NCBI RefSeq assembly: GCF_900156895.1
Contig: NZ_FTPD01000017.1
Span: 42,084-106,083, forward strand
Direction of reading: 5' to 3'
Origin: Mesorhizobium prunaredense
GTDB taxonomy: Bacteria; Pseudomonadota; Alphaproteobacteria; Rhizobiales; Rhizobiaceae
DNA length: 64,000 bases
In this document: one piece after another, positions 26,208 through 35,371 of the stretch
Layout of the letters: every line of letters starts with the position of its first letter
Numbering within the stretch: position 1 is the stretch's first letter
The notes under the pieces: model-generated
The model's input: only the letters and a program-made list of their open reading frames with translations
What the model was told of the DNA's origin: nothing
Database searches by the model: none
Made by a program: the position numbers and the translations under genes

Positions 26208-26865
26208 ACCCGAAGTCAAGGTGATCAGAAAACGACCAGCATGTAGGTCGGGCAACAAAGAAAGTTGGCTGTCACGAAGCAGCATCAAGCCGTTGCGGAA
26301 AGTTTTCGGTGTGCCGTTCGCGGACGGTGTGGCCGTGCGACGACTGTTGCTATGACGATGAGCCCACCTCGTAAAGCTAGATCGGAGTCATCGGATCTCG
26401 TAACAGAATCCCGCGCTCACAGCCCCACTCTGCGAGGGGCGCTGTATATGTCGCGGCGTCTATAGCGCGGGGCGACGCGTCAGTAAAAAATGGAGTTGGT
26501 GAAAGCTGTGGATTCAAGAGTTCCTGTTGCCGAGCAGAAAACGAAACCGAGCTTCCCCGATTTGGCATCGGCGACCAGCCATGATCGTCCGTTCTCCTGG
26601 CAAACATCAAGAAAACAGAATCGACTTTTCAGCGGCATCGACCCGATGCCGGCGATAATGGCCGTTTTCGCTCCATTTCGCTCTTGGTCGCAGGAAGGTT
26701 GCCCGAACAGCACGGACTCGTCCGCGTTGAGCCGATCGCCACGAATGTTCGAAGTTACTCATCGGCTTGCTGCGCTCGCGTCGCCGTGCCGGGCAACAGG
26801 ATTAGGTCGAGGGTCTTTCCTGGCCCCGGGGTTCTCACACGGCAAGCCTTCCTCGCGAGCCGATG
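26208..26865. other. 660 bp without a recognisable gene
   Basis: One minus-strand frame (26480-26713, starting MLFGQPSCDQERNGAKTAII) has a less biased composition than a shadow would, but I cannot assign it to a family and see no clear ribosome-binding site. Nothing else is supported. Confidence 0.35.
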
Positions 26866-27114
26866 CTATCGTGCCAGTTTCGCAGACCGGGTGGCTATGT
26901 CGCGTAAGACAGAACGGAGAAGCATTCCAATTTCCTGTTCGGCGAGCCCCGGTCCAATTCCTGATTCGGACAGTTGGACGAGAATTGTCTTGACGGTGCT
27001 GCGCCAGAACGCGTTCGCGTCCTCCCCGTTCTTGGATTCCAGGACCCGCGCGATACCTTCAACCAATTTCCGCCGACGATGCAGCGGAAACGCGATTATA
27101 TTTGATTCACCCAT
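26866..27114 (-). CDS. DUF6074-like small protein
   Basis: An 82-residue protein starting MGESNIIAFPLHRRRKLVEG and continuing IARVLESKNGEDANAFWRST and VKTILVQLSESGI. The order of SNIIAFP, LVE.IARVLE, ANAFW and QL..SGI matches the small DUF6074 proteins that are frequent on rhizobial islands and plasmids. Function unknown. It has no signal peptide or membrane segment and no clear operon partner. Confidence 0.7.
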   Translation of the reverse strand: MGESNIIAFPLHRRRKLVEGIARVLESKNGEDANAFWRSTVKTILVQLSESGIGPGLAEQEIGMLLRSVLRDIATRSAKLAR

Positions 27115-27370
27115 CGATCACCTCACGCCTTCAGCCTCGCAAATAAGCATTGGCGGGTTAAAAGATTTAGTTATCAGCGCAATTTTGCAAAGTGCCTATC
27201 AGTGGAACAAGGGCCCCACTACTGCCCAATCCGGGGTTGAGCTGTCAGTCTGAGGGCCAACCTGAGCGTTGCAAAAGGGAGGTGGTTCGCGAAGGTCAGT
27301 CGTTGAAACGGCATCCACCGACTAAGTGCAATGGGACATTCTAGAGCCAAGGCATTCCGCGCTTCCGGTC

Positions 27371-27698
27371 TCAAATCTCGTCGTCAGCGCCATCGTTCAT
27401 TGGAACACCGTCTATCTTGACCAAGCAGCGACGCGCCTGCGCACTGGTGTTCCGAAGGAAGCGACAAAACTGCCACAAGTACGTGGCCAGCCAGCCTTTC
27501 CGCCACATCCAATGTCTCGCTCTTGTCATCGGCACGTTCCCACCTCGCAGGATGCGTTCCACCTCGACAGCGATCAGCCGTGCGGCCTCATCGCGCCAAT
27601 GTCGGCTTGGACGACTTCCCGCAGCCGGCAAATTTCTCGCTTCGTCATCGCGATAGCTCATCCACTGGTCAGAGTCAGACACAATGTTCGGTCGGCCG
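27371..27698 (-). other. unidentified open frame, minus strand
   Basis: The frame reads SDSDQWMSYRDDEARNLPAA, then SRHWRDEAARLIAVEVERIL, then WRKGWLATYLWQFCRFLRNT and ends MNDGADDEI. The composition (Trp, acidic and helical segments) looks protein-like, but the N-terminal part overlaps the end of the PEP-mutase fragment in another frame and no start is clear. It may be a small gene or a relic. I do not recognise a family. Confidence 0.3.
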
Positions 27699-28091
27699 TT
27701 ACTCCAGAAAGCGTTCCTCGTCGACTTTGACCTGATCCATCCTTTGCAAACGGAACACCTCCTCGACGGAAACGATGTCTCGGTTGACGTTGTGGATGCC
27801 GCGATCCTTGAGGATGCGCGCGAAGACATCCTTCATCGCCGTGACCGAAGCGCGGATCGCGTGGTTGCCATAGATCACGATCGCGATCCTGCCGAGCGCC
27901 TTGATACGTTCCTCGTTCATCTCCGGATACGCAGTCGGCACGATCACGATTAGCGCCTTGCCGCTCCAGGCACGCACGAAGCTTTCGACTTCGTCCGGCG
28001 CCTTCTGTTTCGAGTGGATGAGGATCATGTCGGCGCCGGCCGCTTCATAGGCTGCTGCGCGCTTGCCGATATCCGGCGCAAGCAAGCCCAA
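27699..28091 (-). pseudogene. PEP phosphomutase / isocitrate-lyase superfamily C-terminal fragment
   Basis: 130 codons read RAAAYEAAGADMILIHSKQK, then VESFVRAWSGKALIVIVPTA, then GRIAIVIYGNHAIRASVTAM and IVSVEEVFRLQRMDQVKVDE. This is the C-terminal half of phosphoenolpyruvate mutase, the first enzyme of phosphonate biosynthesis. The N-terminal half with the catalytic Asp loops is missing, cut at about 28091 where the YhaN-like sequence starts on the other strand. No phosphonopyruvate decarboxylase or other phosphonate gene is visible nearby. Confidence 0.65.
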
Positions 28092-30786
28092 CTGGCCGAG
28101 TTGCCTGAGATCGCTTCACCGTCACGGACCTGGACCGGCAGTGTCGCCGACATGATCGAGGTCGACGCCAGTCTGAGAACGCGGCTGTCCTCGAGTGTGG
28201 AAGAGCTCGAACGGGTGACGACGAAAATCGCCTCGGTCGACGTGGACGCGGTGATCCTTGCGATTTCCGAACGGGTTCGCGCCCTGGCCGACCGCAAGGT
28301 GCGCCACGTCTCGGCCGGCCTCGACCTGCCAAGTCGCAGGACGGAGCTGCAAATCCTGCACAATGCCGTGGCGACCTGCCTTGCCGCTCTTGGAAGGTCC
28401 TCCGAGCCACACCCTGCCAAACTGCTCTTGCCTGCTGCAACCATAGGCGCTGTGCGCACCATGGTCGAGCAGCGATCCGGGATCGTTACGCGTGCGCGTT
28501 GCGCGCGAGGAGGCCGCGGCTGCTGCTGATGCGCTTCAGGCGGCACGCGAGCGGGTCGGCGAAGAACGGGCCGTCCCCGAGCCTGCCAGGGCAAGGCTGG
28601 TTTCGGCTTTGTCTACGGCGAAGGCCAGCGGGTACATGAAGGAGACCAAGGCGGCACGCGAGGCCGCGGATGCGGGTACAATTCGATGGGAGGCCGCGAT
28701 CACGCGCTTGCATCCCTGGTCGGGCGATGCTCAGGCATTGGCCAGGATCGCCATTCCGAATGCTGGACAGCTTGGCGCATGGAAGGCGCTGGCAGCAGAG
28801 CTCGGGAAGAGCAGGGGTGTCCTTTCCGAACGTCTTGCCGAGCACCAAGGCAATCACGACTTGCTTTCGGCGCGGCTGGAAGCCCTTCGTGCCTCGGTCG
28901 ATGTCACCGACGATGATGCGGCGGACGTCATTCGGCGTGCCCGGGACGAGTCCTGGGCAAGGCATCGCGATGACCTGACTGGCGATACGGCGGATGATTT
29001 TGCGGCAGCACTGGCTCAAGACGACCGCGTCGCGGAAGGCCGTCTGGCCAACGCCCGGGAACTCGTTGAAATCCGTAGCACAAGCCGGAACATCGCAGAA
29101 ACCGCGGCCACCATCGCGCATGCGCGCGACCAGCTTGCACGCAACGGCTCAGATCGGGAGGCTGTGCTCTTGGAAATTCGCGCAGCGGCAAGAGACCTGC
29201 TCGGACCGCGCCAGGAAACATCCCCCGAACAGCTGATCGAAATGATCGAGGATCGCATTGCTGCCCGGGTCGATGCGCTCGCGGCATGGGAGGAGATCGA
29301 GCTTTCCCGCAAGAAGACCGAGCGCGCGGTTGATGAGGAAGGCCGAATACGCCTGGAGCTGAGCGGCGCGCTGGCGAGCGTCGGCGTCGGTTCAGATCCT
29401 GGTGACAGCCTGGAAACGGTCATGGCGGTGGCAGAGCTGTTCCTTGAGAGGCAATTCAAAGTGGACGCTGAGCGCACCGAGGCGCTCAAGACCGTTGGCA
29501 CAAGGCAAGAGGATCTGGCCGGCAGGCGCCGAGCCATCGAAGTCGCAGAGCGGCGTGAGGATGAATGGCTAGCCGGCGTTGCCGAAGCGCTCAAGGGCAC
29601 CTGGCTCGAGAACGGCATCTCGGCGCCCGGCGTCGGCGGCGTCCTGGATCAATTGGCTGAACTGTCCAAATGTCTTCAAGACCGGGACGCCATGCAACTC
29701 CGTATCGACAAGATGGAAGCCGACAGGGACAATTTCCTGGTTGAGGTTACCGCCGTTGCAGCCGAAGCGGGCGAGGCGGCCGACGACAACGAACCGGAAC
29801 AGCTGGCGATTCGGCTTGCCGAGCGCCTGGAACGCGCCGAGCGCACGCGCGAGGCCAAGGCAAGCCTCGTCAATGACCTGCAGCGCCTGCAGGATGGGCG
29901 TGAGATCCTCGATGCCGAGATTTCGGCACATGAGCGCCGCAAAAACGAGGTCCTGAGCGTCTTTGGCGTGGCCACGCTATCCGAAGTCGTGCAACGCGAC
30001 GAACTGCTGCGCGACAGGGATCGCCTGCGCACAACCGTGGCCGAACTTGAGGAACAGGTTTCGTCCGAGCTCGCGGTGGAAGGGTTCGAGCAGGCGCGTT
30101 CGATATTAGATGCTGTCGATCTCGACAGTCTTGCAATCGAGAAGGCTGAGGCCGAACAAAGGCTTCACGCTTCTGACGAGGCGATACGCCAGCAGCTCAT
30201 TCGACAGACGCGCGCGACCGACAAGCTGGACGCCATTGGCGGCGACAGTGCTGTTGCCCGAATAGATGCCGAACGGCGCACCGTCCTTCTGGAAATCGAG
30301 GAAAAGGCCGTCCGTTATATCGAGTTGAAATTGGGAATAATGTCGGCTGGAAATGCTCTGCGTCTCTACCGCGAGCGTCACCGCTCCGGGATGATGGAGC
30401 GCGCATCAGACGCATTCGCCCTCATGACGCGCGGCCAGTATTCTGGCCTGACAACTCAACCTGTGAAGGGTGGGGAAGTGCTCATCGCGTTGCAACGCGA
30501 TGGACAATCCAAGGTCGCCGACGCGCTATCAAAGGGCGCGCGCTTTCAGCTCTATCTGGCGCTCAGGCTTGCTGGGTACTACGAGTTTGCGCAGTTTCGG
30601 CCGTCCGTGCCCTTCATCGCAGACGACATCATGGAAACCTTCGACCATGTCCGTTCCGAGGAGGTCTTCAGGTTGTTTGGCGAAATGGCAAGTGCCGGTC
30701 AGGTGATCTATCTTACGCATCACCAGCACCTATGTGAGATCGCCAAGGCCGTCGTGCCGAGCGTAGCGATTCACGAACTTAGATAG
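28085..30786 (+). pseudogene. YhaN-like SMC-type ATPase, N-terminally truncated and frameshifted
   Basis: About 900 codons of long coiled coil rich in Glu, Arg and Ala, ending with an ABC/SMC-type ATPase half: KGARFQLYLALRLAGYYEFA (signature region), PFIADDIMETFDHVRSEEVF (Walker B with D-loop) and QVIYLTHHQHLCEIAK. This matches the C-terminus of YhaN, the partner of the YhaO nuclease in DNA double-strand-break processing. The N-terminal Walker A half is absent, and the frame changes near 28490-28520. No YhaO gene precedes it. It begins where a PEP-mutase fragment ends, so recombination fused two broken genes. Confidence 0.75.
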
Positions 30787-31240
30787 CAATGGGTGATTGT
30801 GTCGTAACCGCTCTACGTCCATGAGGGCGTTTTGCGCTACCAAACATTTGATTACGACGTCGAGCTCGGCAGCTACTTGTATTGTTGGTAGCAAGTTAGC
30901 CAGAGCCATGCTGGTCCGAAATATGTGGACATTTTTCGGACACTCGAAGGCTGAAAGTCGGCATTCGACCCAAACACGCCGCAGACCATTCGACCTTATG
31001 TCGATGAAGATGCGCCAGGGTCTGGAGTGGGCTGGGATCAACCAGCGTAGGTCAACGAACCGAGTATGGTTTGGTTGCGATTGAGAGGCGGACGCCAACC
31101 ACATCTTCAATAATGCCCGCCTGCTTATCGCCTTCACCATCGAGGTAATGCGACGAAATTCGCCGCGCCTCAGGATCGCTCAATGCTTTCTTTACTGCGG
31201 CTGGTGCGTCATTCTGACTCGAGCAACGGAGGTCGGAGTT
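30787..31240. other. intergenic stretch with an AbiE-type operator
   Basis: About 450 bp. The only notable element is the palindrome at 30914-30941. A minus-strand frame starting MALANLLPTIQVAAELDVVI lies 4 bp after that operator but does not resemble the AbiEi protein. Confidence 0.4.
30914..30941 (-). promoter_or_regulatory. orphan copy of the AbiE operator
   Basis: A 28-bp element with the same arms (GTCCGAAATATG...TTTCGGAC) as the two operators at 16513-16582, and the same placement directly upstream of a minus-strand ATG. No AbiE gene is present here. It is either the footprint of a lost AbiE copy or a site through which the AbiEi protein could act in trans. Confidence 0.6.
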
Positions 31241-31429
31241 ATGGCCCGCGAAGTCGAGTTCCAGGATGACGATGTGCTGGTCACGTCGCGCAACCCGCTG
31301 AAAGGCACCTTGCTGCTCATCACGGATGACGATGATGAGGTCGAACTGCAACTCGACAAGGAAACCGCCGAGGCATTGATGAGTGCGCTGGGAGCCTTTC
31401 TAATGGAAGGCGTGGTCGGTCCCCTATAG
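31241..31429 (+). CDS. small acidic hypothetical protein
   Basis: A 62-residue protein starting MAREVEFQDDDVLVTSRNPL with KGTLLLITDDDDEVELQLDK and a C-terminal helix EALMSALGAFLMEG. It is strongly acidic, with no signal peptide or membrane helix. The ATG at 31241 follows GGAGGTCGGAG, a good ribosome-binding site, which supports real translation. The open frame reaches back to 31148, but that part looks non-coding. Function unknown. Confidence 0.6.
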   Translation: MAREVEFQDDDVLVTSRNPLKGTLLLITDDDDEVELQLDKETAEALMSALGAFLMEGVVGPL

Positions 31430-31583
31430 CCCCCTGCCAAACCCACCAGCGCGCGCTCCTGCCGACCGCAGTCGTACGCCGCCCTTGGCTCTGTCGCCCT
31501 GGCGGGCTTCCTTTGCCAGCGAACGCTTTCCACACTTCGGCTCGCGGCAACTCAGTTCGCCACGGGAACGTGGCGCAGATCGC

Positions 31584-33269
31584 TCAGCCCTCGAATTGAC
31601 TTGCACCTGTCTTGGTCAACAGCAACCCATCGCACCAAACGTGGTCTACGCATCCCCACTCACAGGCGGCAGCTGCATCCGGAAAAAAACCACGTCCATT
31701 GAGATTTGCGCTCGTGTTGCAGAGCAGCGAAATGCCCGTGAGTTTCTCATATTCCATCAGAAGTTCTGCAATTGGGTGTTCAGAAGTTCTCGAAACAGTC
31801 TGAAGTCGCGCTGTCCCGTCGAGATGGACGACCGCGGGGATTTTGTCTTTCCACTCCGAACGGGTTCGGTGATCGAACAGCATGTAAGGATCCGGCGTGC
31901 CGGGGTCAAACATGTCAGGTGCACGATCCTCCAAGCATATTGGCGCTACCGGCCGGAAGTGCTCTCGAACTTTGATTTTGTTGAGATGGTCCTTCATTTC
32001 CGGCGAAGTTGCGGCCGCCAGGATGCTTCTGCCTCCCAGAGCACGTGGACCAAGCTCTGCGCGGCCTGCAAGGAACACCACAGGCTTGTTGTCGGCGAGC
32101 ACGCTGGCAAGTTCTTTCAGGCTGCAAGCAGAAGATTGCCAACCAGGCGGAACCTTGCCATGGCTCACATTTGGCCCGCTGTAGACTGACCAGTCGAGAT
32201 GTACGAAACCATTATCGCCGGCCAGCGCGCAGCAAGCGGCACCGATCGCCGATCCGCTGTCGTTCGGAAACGGCGGCACCCAGACTGCGTCGAACAAACC
32301 GCTCGCCCGAAGGGCGCTGTTCCATTTGATGTTCAGCCCGCATCCGCCGGCTATGCACAGGTTTCGGGTTTCGGGAACCGAGTACCCACGCAGCGTGCTT
32401 GTCATCCCCCGGACGAGAAGACGCTCTACGAAGGCATGGAAGGAAGCAAGAATGTCCTCGGGCGTTTCGGCGATTAACCGCGACGCGCTTGCATCGAAGA
32501 AGTCGTGCACAGCCGTGAGTAACGCGTCTTCACTGTGGCTGTTGTTCCTGTAGCCAAAGGCAAGGTCCGTATCCCCGGCGAAATGATAGTCGTAAAGCTC
32601 CTGAAACACATTCATGATGTGTTCATGGACCACACCGAGCGCGATATAGGCCATCAACTTGCCGGCGATACCGAGATTCCAGCCAGTCCGCAGTTCTTGC
32701 CTGTAAGGACCGAAATGTTGGCCCGCGGCGGCATAGGCATGGCCTATCATCGGAAACAGGCACCCAACAAATCGGACTCCACTTGGCTCGACGTAGTAAA
32801 GCCGCGGAAAGATGCAGCCGTCCCATACCAGACAAAATGCCGGTTCCTCTGCTTTGGCGAATGAGCTGGTGCAGTATGCGGAAGCTACGTGCCCAAGAAC
32901 ATGCGGGTAGCTTTCATAAGAAAATACCCCATTGTCGAGCATGAGACCGGAACCTTGATAGGCTGTCAGGGGATTTTCGGCGTCCCGCTCCACATATGGC
33001 GCGCCGTTGAGAGTGATAGGGGAGCCCTTACTCAGAACCTGGAATTCCGACTGGATCTCACCGTCCCATCCGTCAATGACGAACCGGTCGATATCGCGCG
33101 GAGCAAGCCCGTTTTCCGCCAAAACGGCGACGACCGTCTCAAGCCGCTCGATATGTTGGTATCGTGGGTTGTTGTCGAGCTTCTCCTGCTCGATGCAAAA
33201 GACTAATCTGCCGTCTTCCACGACAGCGATTCCCCCGTCGTGCGTCAGCTTGATACCGCAAATGCGCAT
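31584..33269 (-). CDS. nodU: Nod-factor O-carbamoyltransferase NodU
   Basis: A 561-residue carbamoyltransferase expected to add a 6-O-carbamoyl group at the non-reducing end of Nod factors, using carbamoyl phosphate. It starts MRICGIKLTHDGGIAVVEDG, the NodU form (NolO has a different N-terminus), followed by RLVFCIEQEKLDNNPRYQHI. The YrdC-like Kae1-type core has HVLGHVASAYCTSSF, CIAGGCGLNIKWN and PNDSGSAIGAACCALAGDNG. The C-terminal ATP/carbamoyl part has GRAELGPRALGGRSILA and ISLLCNTSANLNGRGF. It is monocistronic here and preceded about 95 bp upstream by a nod box, so NodD should activate it. A nolO relic lies at 42120. Confidence 0.95.
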   Translation of the reverse strand: MRICGIKLTHDGGIAVVEDGRLVFCIEQEKLDNNPRYQHIERLETVVAVLAENGLAPRDIDRFVIDGWDGEIQSEFQVLSKGSPITLNGAPYVERDAENPLTAYQGSGLMLDNGVFSYESYPHVLGHVASAYCTSSFAKAEEPAFCLVWDGCIFPRLYYVEPSGVRFVGCLFPMIGHAYAAAGQHFGPYRQELRTGWNLGIAGKLMAYIALGVVHEHIMNVFQELYDYHFAGDTDLAFGYRNNSHSEDALLTAVHDFFDASASRLIAETPEDILASFHAFVERLLVRGMTSTLRGYSVPETRNLCIAGGCGLNIKWNSALRASGLFDAVWVPPFPNDSGSAIGAACCALAGDNGFVHLDWSVYSGPNVSHGKVPPGWQSSACSLKELASVLADNKPVVFLAGRAELGPRALGGRSILAAATSPEMKDHLNKIKVREHFRPVAPICLEDRAPDMFDPGTPDPYMLFDHRTRSEWKDKIPAVVHLDGTARLQTVSRTSEHPIAELLMEYEKLTGISLLCNTSANLNGRGFFPDAAAACEWGCVDHVWCDGLLLTKTGASQFEG

Positions 33270-33362
33270 AGTAGATCCTTGTCGAGGTGACCGTGGTGCA
33301 ACCGCAGAAACGGCTGGAAAACATAGCCGTGGGTTTTGATGTTGCGCTATGCAGGATCATGA

Positions 33363-33413
33363 GGAACCGGTAAATTAGATTGTTTGGATGTGAGGCATCC
33401 GCGCGGTGAATGA
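33363..33413 (-). promoter_or_regulatory. nod box upstream of nodU
   Basis: Read on the minus strand, the element contains ATTCACCGCGCGGATG, then ACATCCAAACAATCTAATTT, then ACCGGTTC. This follows the nod-box layout (ATCCAY...GATG, ATCNAAACAATCRATTTTACCAATC) with a few changes. It is about 95 bp from the nodU start and is the binding site for NodD. Confidence 0.85.
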
Positions 33414-33757
33414 TAAGGTCTGCCGCGTGATTTAGAACAAGATGGCTGACACCAGCGCTGTGCGGCACAGTAACAAGGGCTGGCCACCGCAAGCCGCTGG
33501 GCAACGATGTGCACGGTCACGCATCACCCGCGCCACAGGAGGTCCGCGCTCCCTAGGCACCGAGCGTGCGCGTACTGAGCACGAAGGTGTCGCGCTAGAG
33601 CCTTCCCTGATCAAGCTACTCTTTAGGTCTCTATCGACAAGATTTTCGATGGCGAGGGCAGCGCCCAATTCGCCTTTTTGAATCGCGCCGTCATGTTGGC
33701 GGCACAACCTCCGACATCGACGGATCCCGCCTGCAGATCGGCAGCGGATCAGAGCGG
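33414..33757. other. 340 bp without a recognisable gene
   Basis: Short frames on both strands, none with family similarity. It separates the nodU nod box from the next open frame. Confidence 0.35.
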
Positions 33758-34425
33758 CTAAGCGCGTGTGAGGTTACCGCGGGGTTGGTCAAACGGGCAT
33801 TGTCTCGGCTCATAGATGCAGTGGTACCGGGTCGGCTCGGCAAAGAAGACGAGCGGGGTCCTATTGACGGATATCGCCTTGGGGGCGGAGAGATGACCGG
33901 CTTGCACAGATTTGAGAGGGCGGTCGTTGTTCAGGTTGGCCGCCACAGTTCTGAGCGTATCGTATTCGATGTCAACCAAGCGGCCGCTATCCTGATCCGT
34001 GACCTTCATCATCGGACCGAGAAACGGAGGGTAGCGATGGACGCTTGTCTGCAGGTATTGCGTGGTGAGGCCCATCCACCAGCTGCTCGAAGGGCTTTTG
34101 TGGCAGCCGCGCTTGAAGCAAAGATCCTTCGCAGCGATTGAATGCTGTAGCACATCAAGGTTTTGGTGCTTCGAGTGGAAGTCGTCTGGCCCGAATACTC
34201 TTCCGGAGAAATGTAGGCGTTGGCGGCCCGGAACGCAGCCTACCTCCCTCGCCGATAAGACGTTCTGCCAATCGAACAGGATGCGATTGGCGTCGAGACC
34301 TGTCGACCCATCGGCGATCAGCACGCCGCGCGCATTGTTTCCGATCAGATTATGGAGAACATCTCGGCTAATCCCATCGAAAGGGTCGGTGCGTACATTT
34401 TTCCCTCGGCGATATGAAGTCGCGC
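33758..34425 (-). other. unidentified open frame, about 220 codons
   Basis: The frame contains RTDPFDGISRDVLHNLIGNN, ARGVLIADGSTGLDANRILF, DWQNVLSAREVGCVPGRQRL and HFSGRVFGPDDFHSKHQN in its first half. That is non-random sequence that looks like a real protein, but I cannot name the family. The second half is less convincing and may be a different frame of a broken gene. It would start inside or just after the end of the dapA-like gene, with no clear ATG, so it may be a truncated relic whose N-terminus was lost when the dapA/gamma-lyase block arrived. Confidence 0.4.
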
Positions 34426-34428
34426 GGC

Positions 34429-35331
34429 TTACGATCCGACACCTGATCCTAGACGGTCCAGGACGCCGGCGAGTTGGCACTTCGCGGCAGCGGAAAGCGG
34501 CTTGATTGGCCGTGGGGGCTCGGCGGAACAGATTTCGAGGAGCTCGGCGATTGCGTAGACGACGCGAAGGCTCGAGAACGTCTTAAAAAGCTCCCACACC
34601 GGGGCCAGGGTGGCGTCGATCCGATGTGCTTCTGTGTAGTCGCCGTGCTGAGCGGCTCTGACCATTCTCAGGCAGGGGTCGGGCAAGATGCCACCGAGGA
34701 CGCTGTACCATGTATCGGCGCCTGCGATCAGGGCCTCGGTGGCGTTCCAGTCGCCGCTGTAGCCGATCGAGAATCCTTTCGGCACAATTTTTTTCTGGTG
34801 CGCAAGTTGGCCTTTGATTGCATCGCCCCGGTCGGCTGAGTTTTTAATAGAGAGGATCCCAGGCAGCTGTCCCAGACGCTCGATGAGCGCTGGCGTGAAG
34901 CGAAAATGCGTGTTTCCAGGATTGTCGTAGATCACGATCGGTAGGCCGCTTTCGCGCGCTACTGTCGAAAAATGCTCGAAAACTTCGTCGTCAGTGAGCG
35001 GGGTGTAGGAAACAGCCGCGAGCAACCCCGCAGCCGCGCCGAGGGCCTTCGCATCACTTGCATAGTGTACCGCTTCATCGGTGCGCAAAGCGCCCACGCC
35101 CACCACGAGCGGGACTCGTCCACGCGTCTCGTCCAGCGCCTCGCAAATCGCCCGGCGGCGTTCCGCGCGCGACAGATACATATACGTGCCGGTGCTACCG
35201 AGCAGGCCGATGGAATCCACCTTTGCTGCGCAAAGCCGCGCTATCAGCTTTCGAAGCGCCAGGACATCGACGACGCCGTCACTGTCGGTTGGCGTTATTG
35301 GGAAGGCCGAAAGGCCGCTCAGGAAAGCCAT
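34429..35331 (-). CDS. dihydrodipicolinate synthase / N-acetylneuraminate lyase family protein
   Basis: A 300-residue class I aldolase of the DapA/NanA superfamily. Landmarks are LSAFPITPTDSDGVVDVLAL, VDSIGLLGSTGTYMYLSRAE (substrate carboxylate loop), VPLVVGVGALRTDEAVHYAS, LPIVIYDNPGNTHFRF (active-site Tyr) and LPGILSIKNSADRGD (Schiff-base Lys). It lies 40 bp downstream of the gamma-lyase gene on the same strand and is probably cotranscribed. In that setting it more likely handles a keto-acid from an amino-acid pathway than lysine synthesis. Two truncated relatives lie at 854 and 5521. Substrate unproven. Confidence 0.9.
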   Translation of the reverse strand: MAFLSGLSAFPITPTDSDGVVDVLALRKLIARLCAAKVDSIGLLGSTGTYMYLSRAERRRAICEALDETRGRVPLVVGVGALRTDEAVHYASDAKALGAAAGLLAAVSYTPLTDDEVFEHFSTVARESGLPIVIYDNPGNTHFRFTPALIERLGQLPGILSIKNSADRGDAIKGQLAHQKKIVPKGFSIGYSGDWNATEALIAGADTWYSVLGGILPDPCLRMVRAAQHGDYTEAHRIDATLAPVWELFKTFSSLRVVYAIAELLEICSAEPPRPIKPLSAAAKCQLAGVLDRLGSGVGS

Positions 35332-35371
35332 GCTGAAGCTCCCGTTATTACATTGGGTGAAGCGTTGGGCA

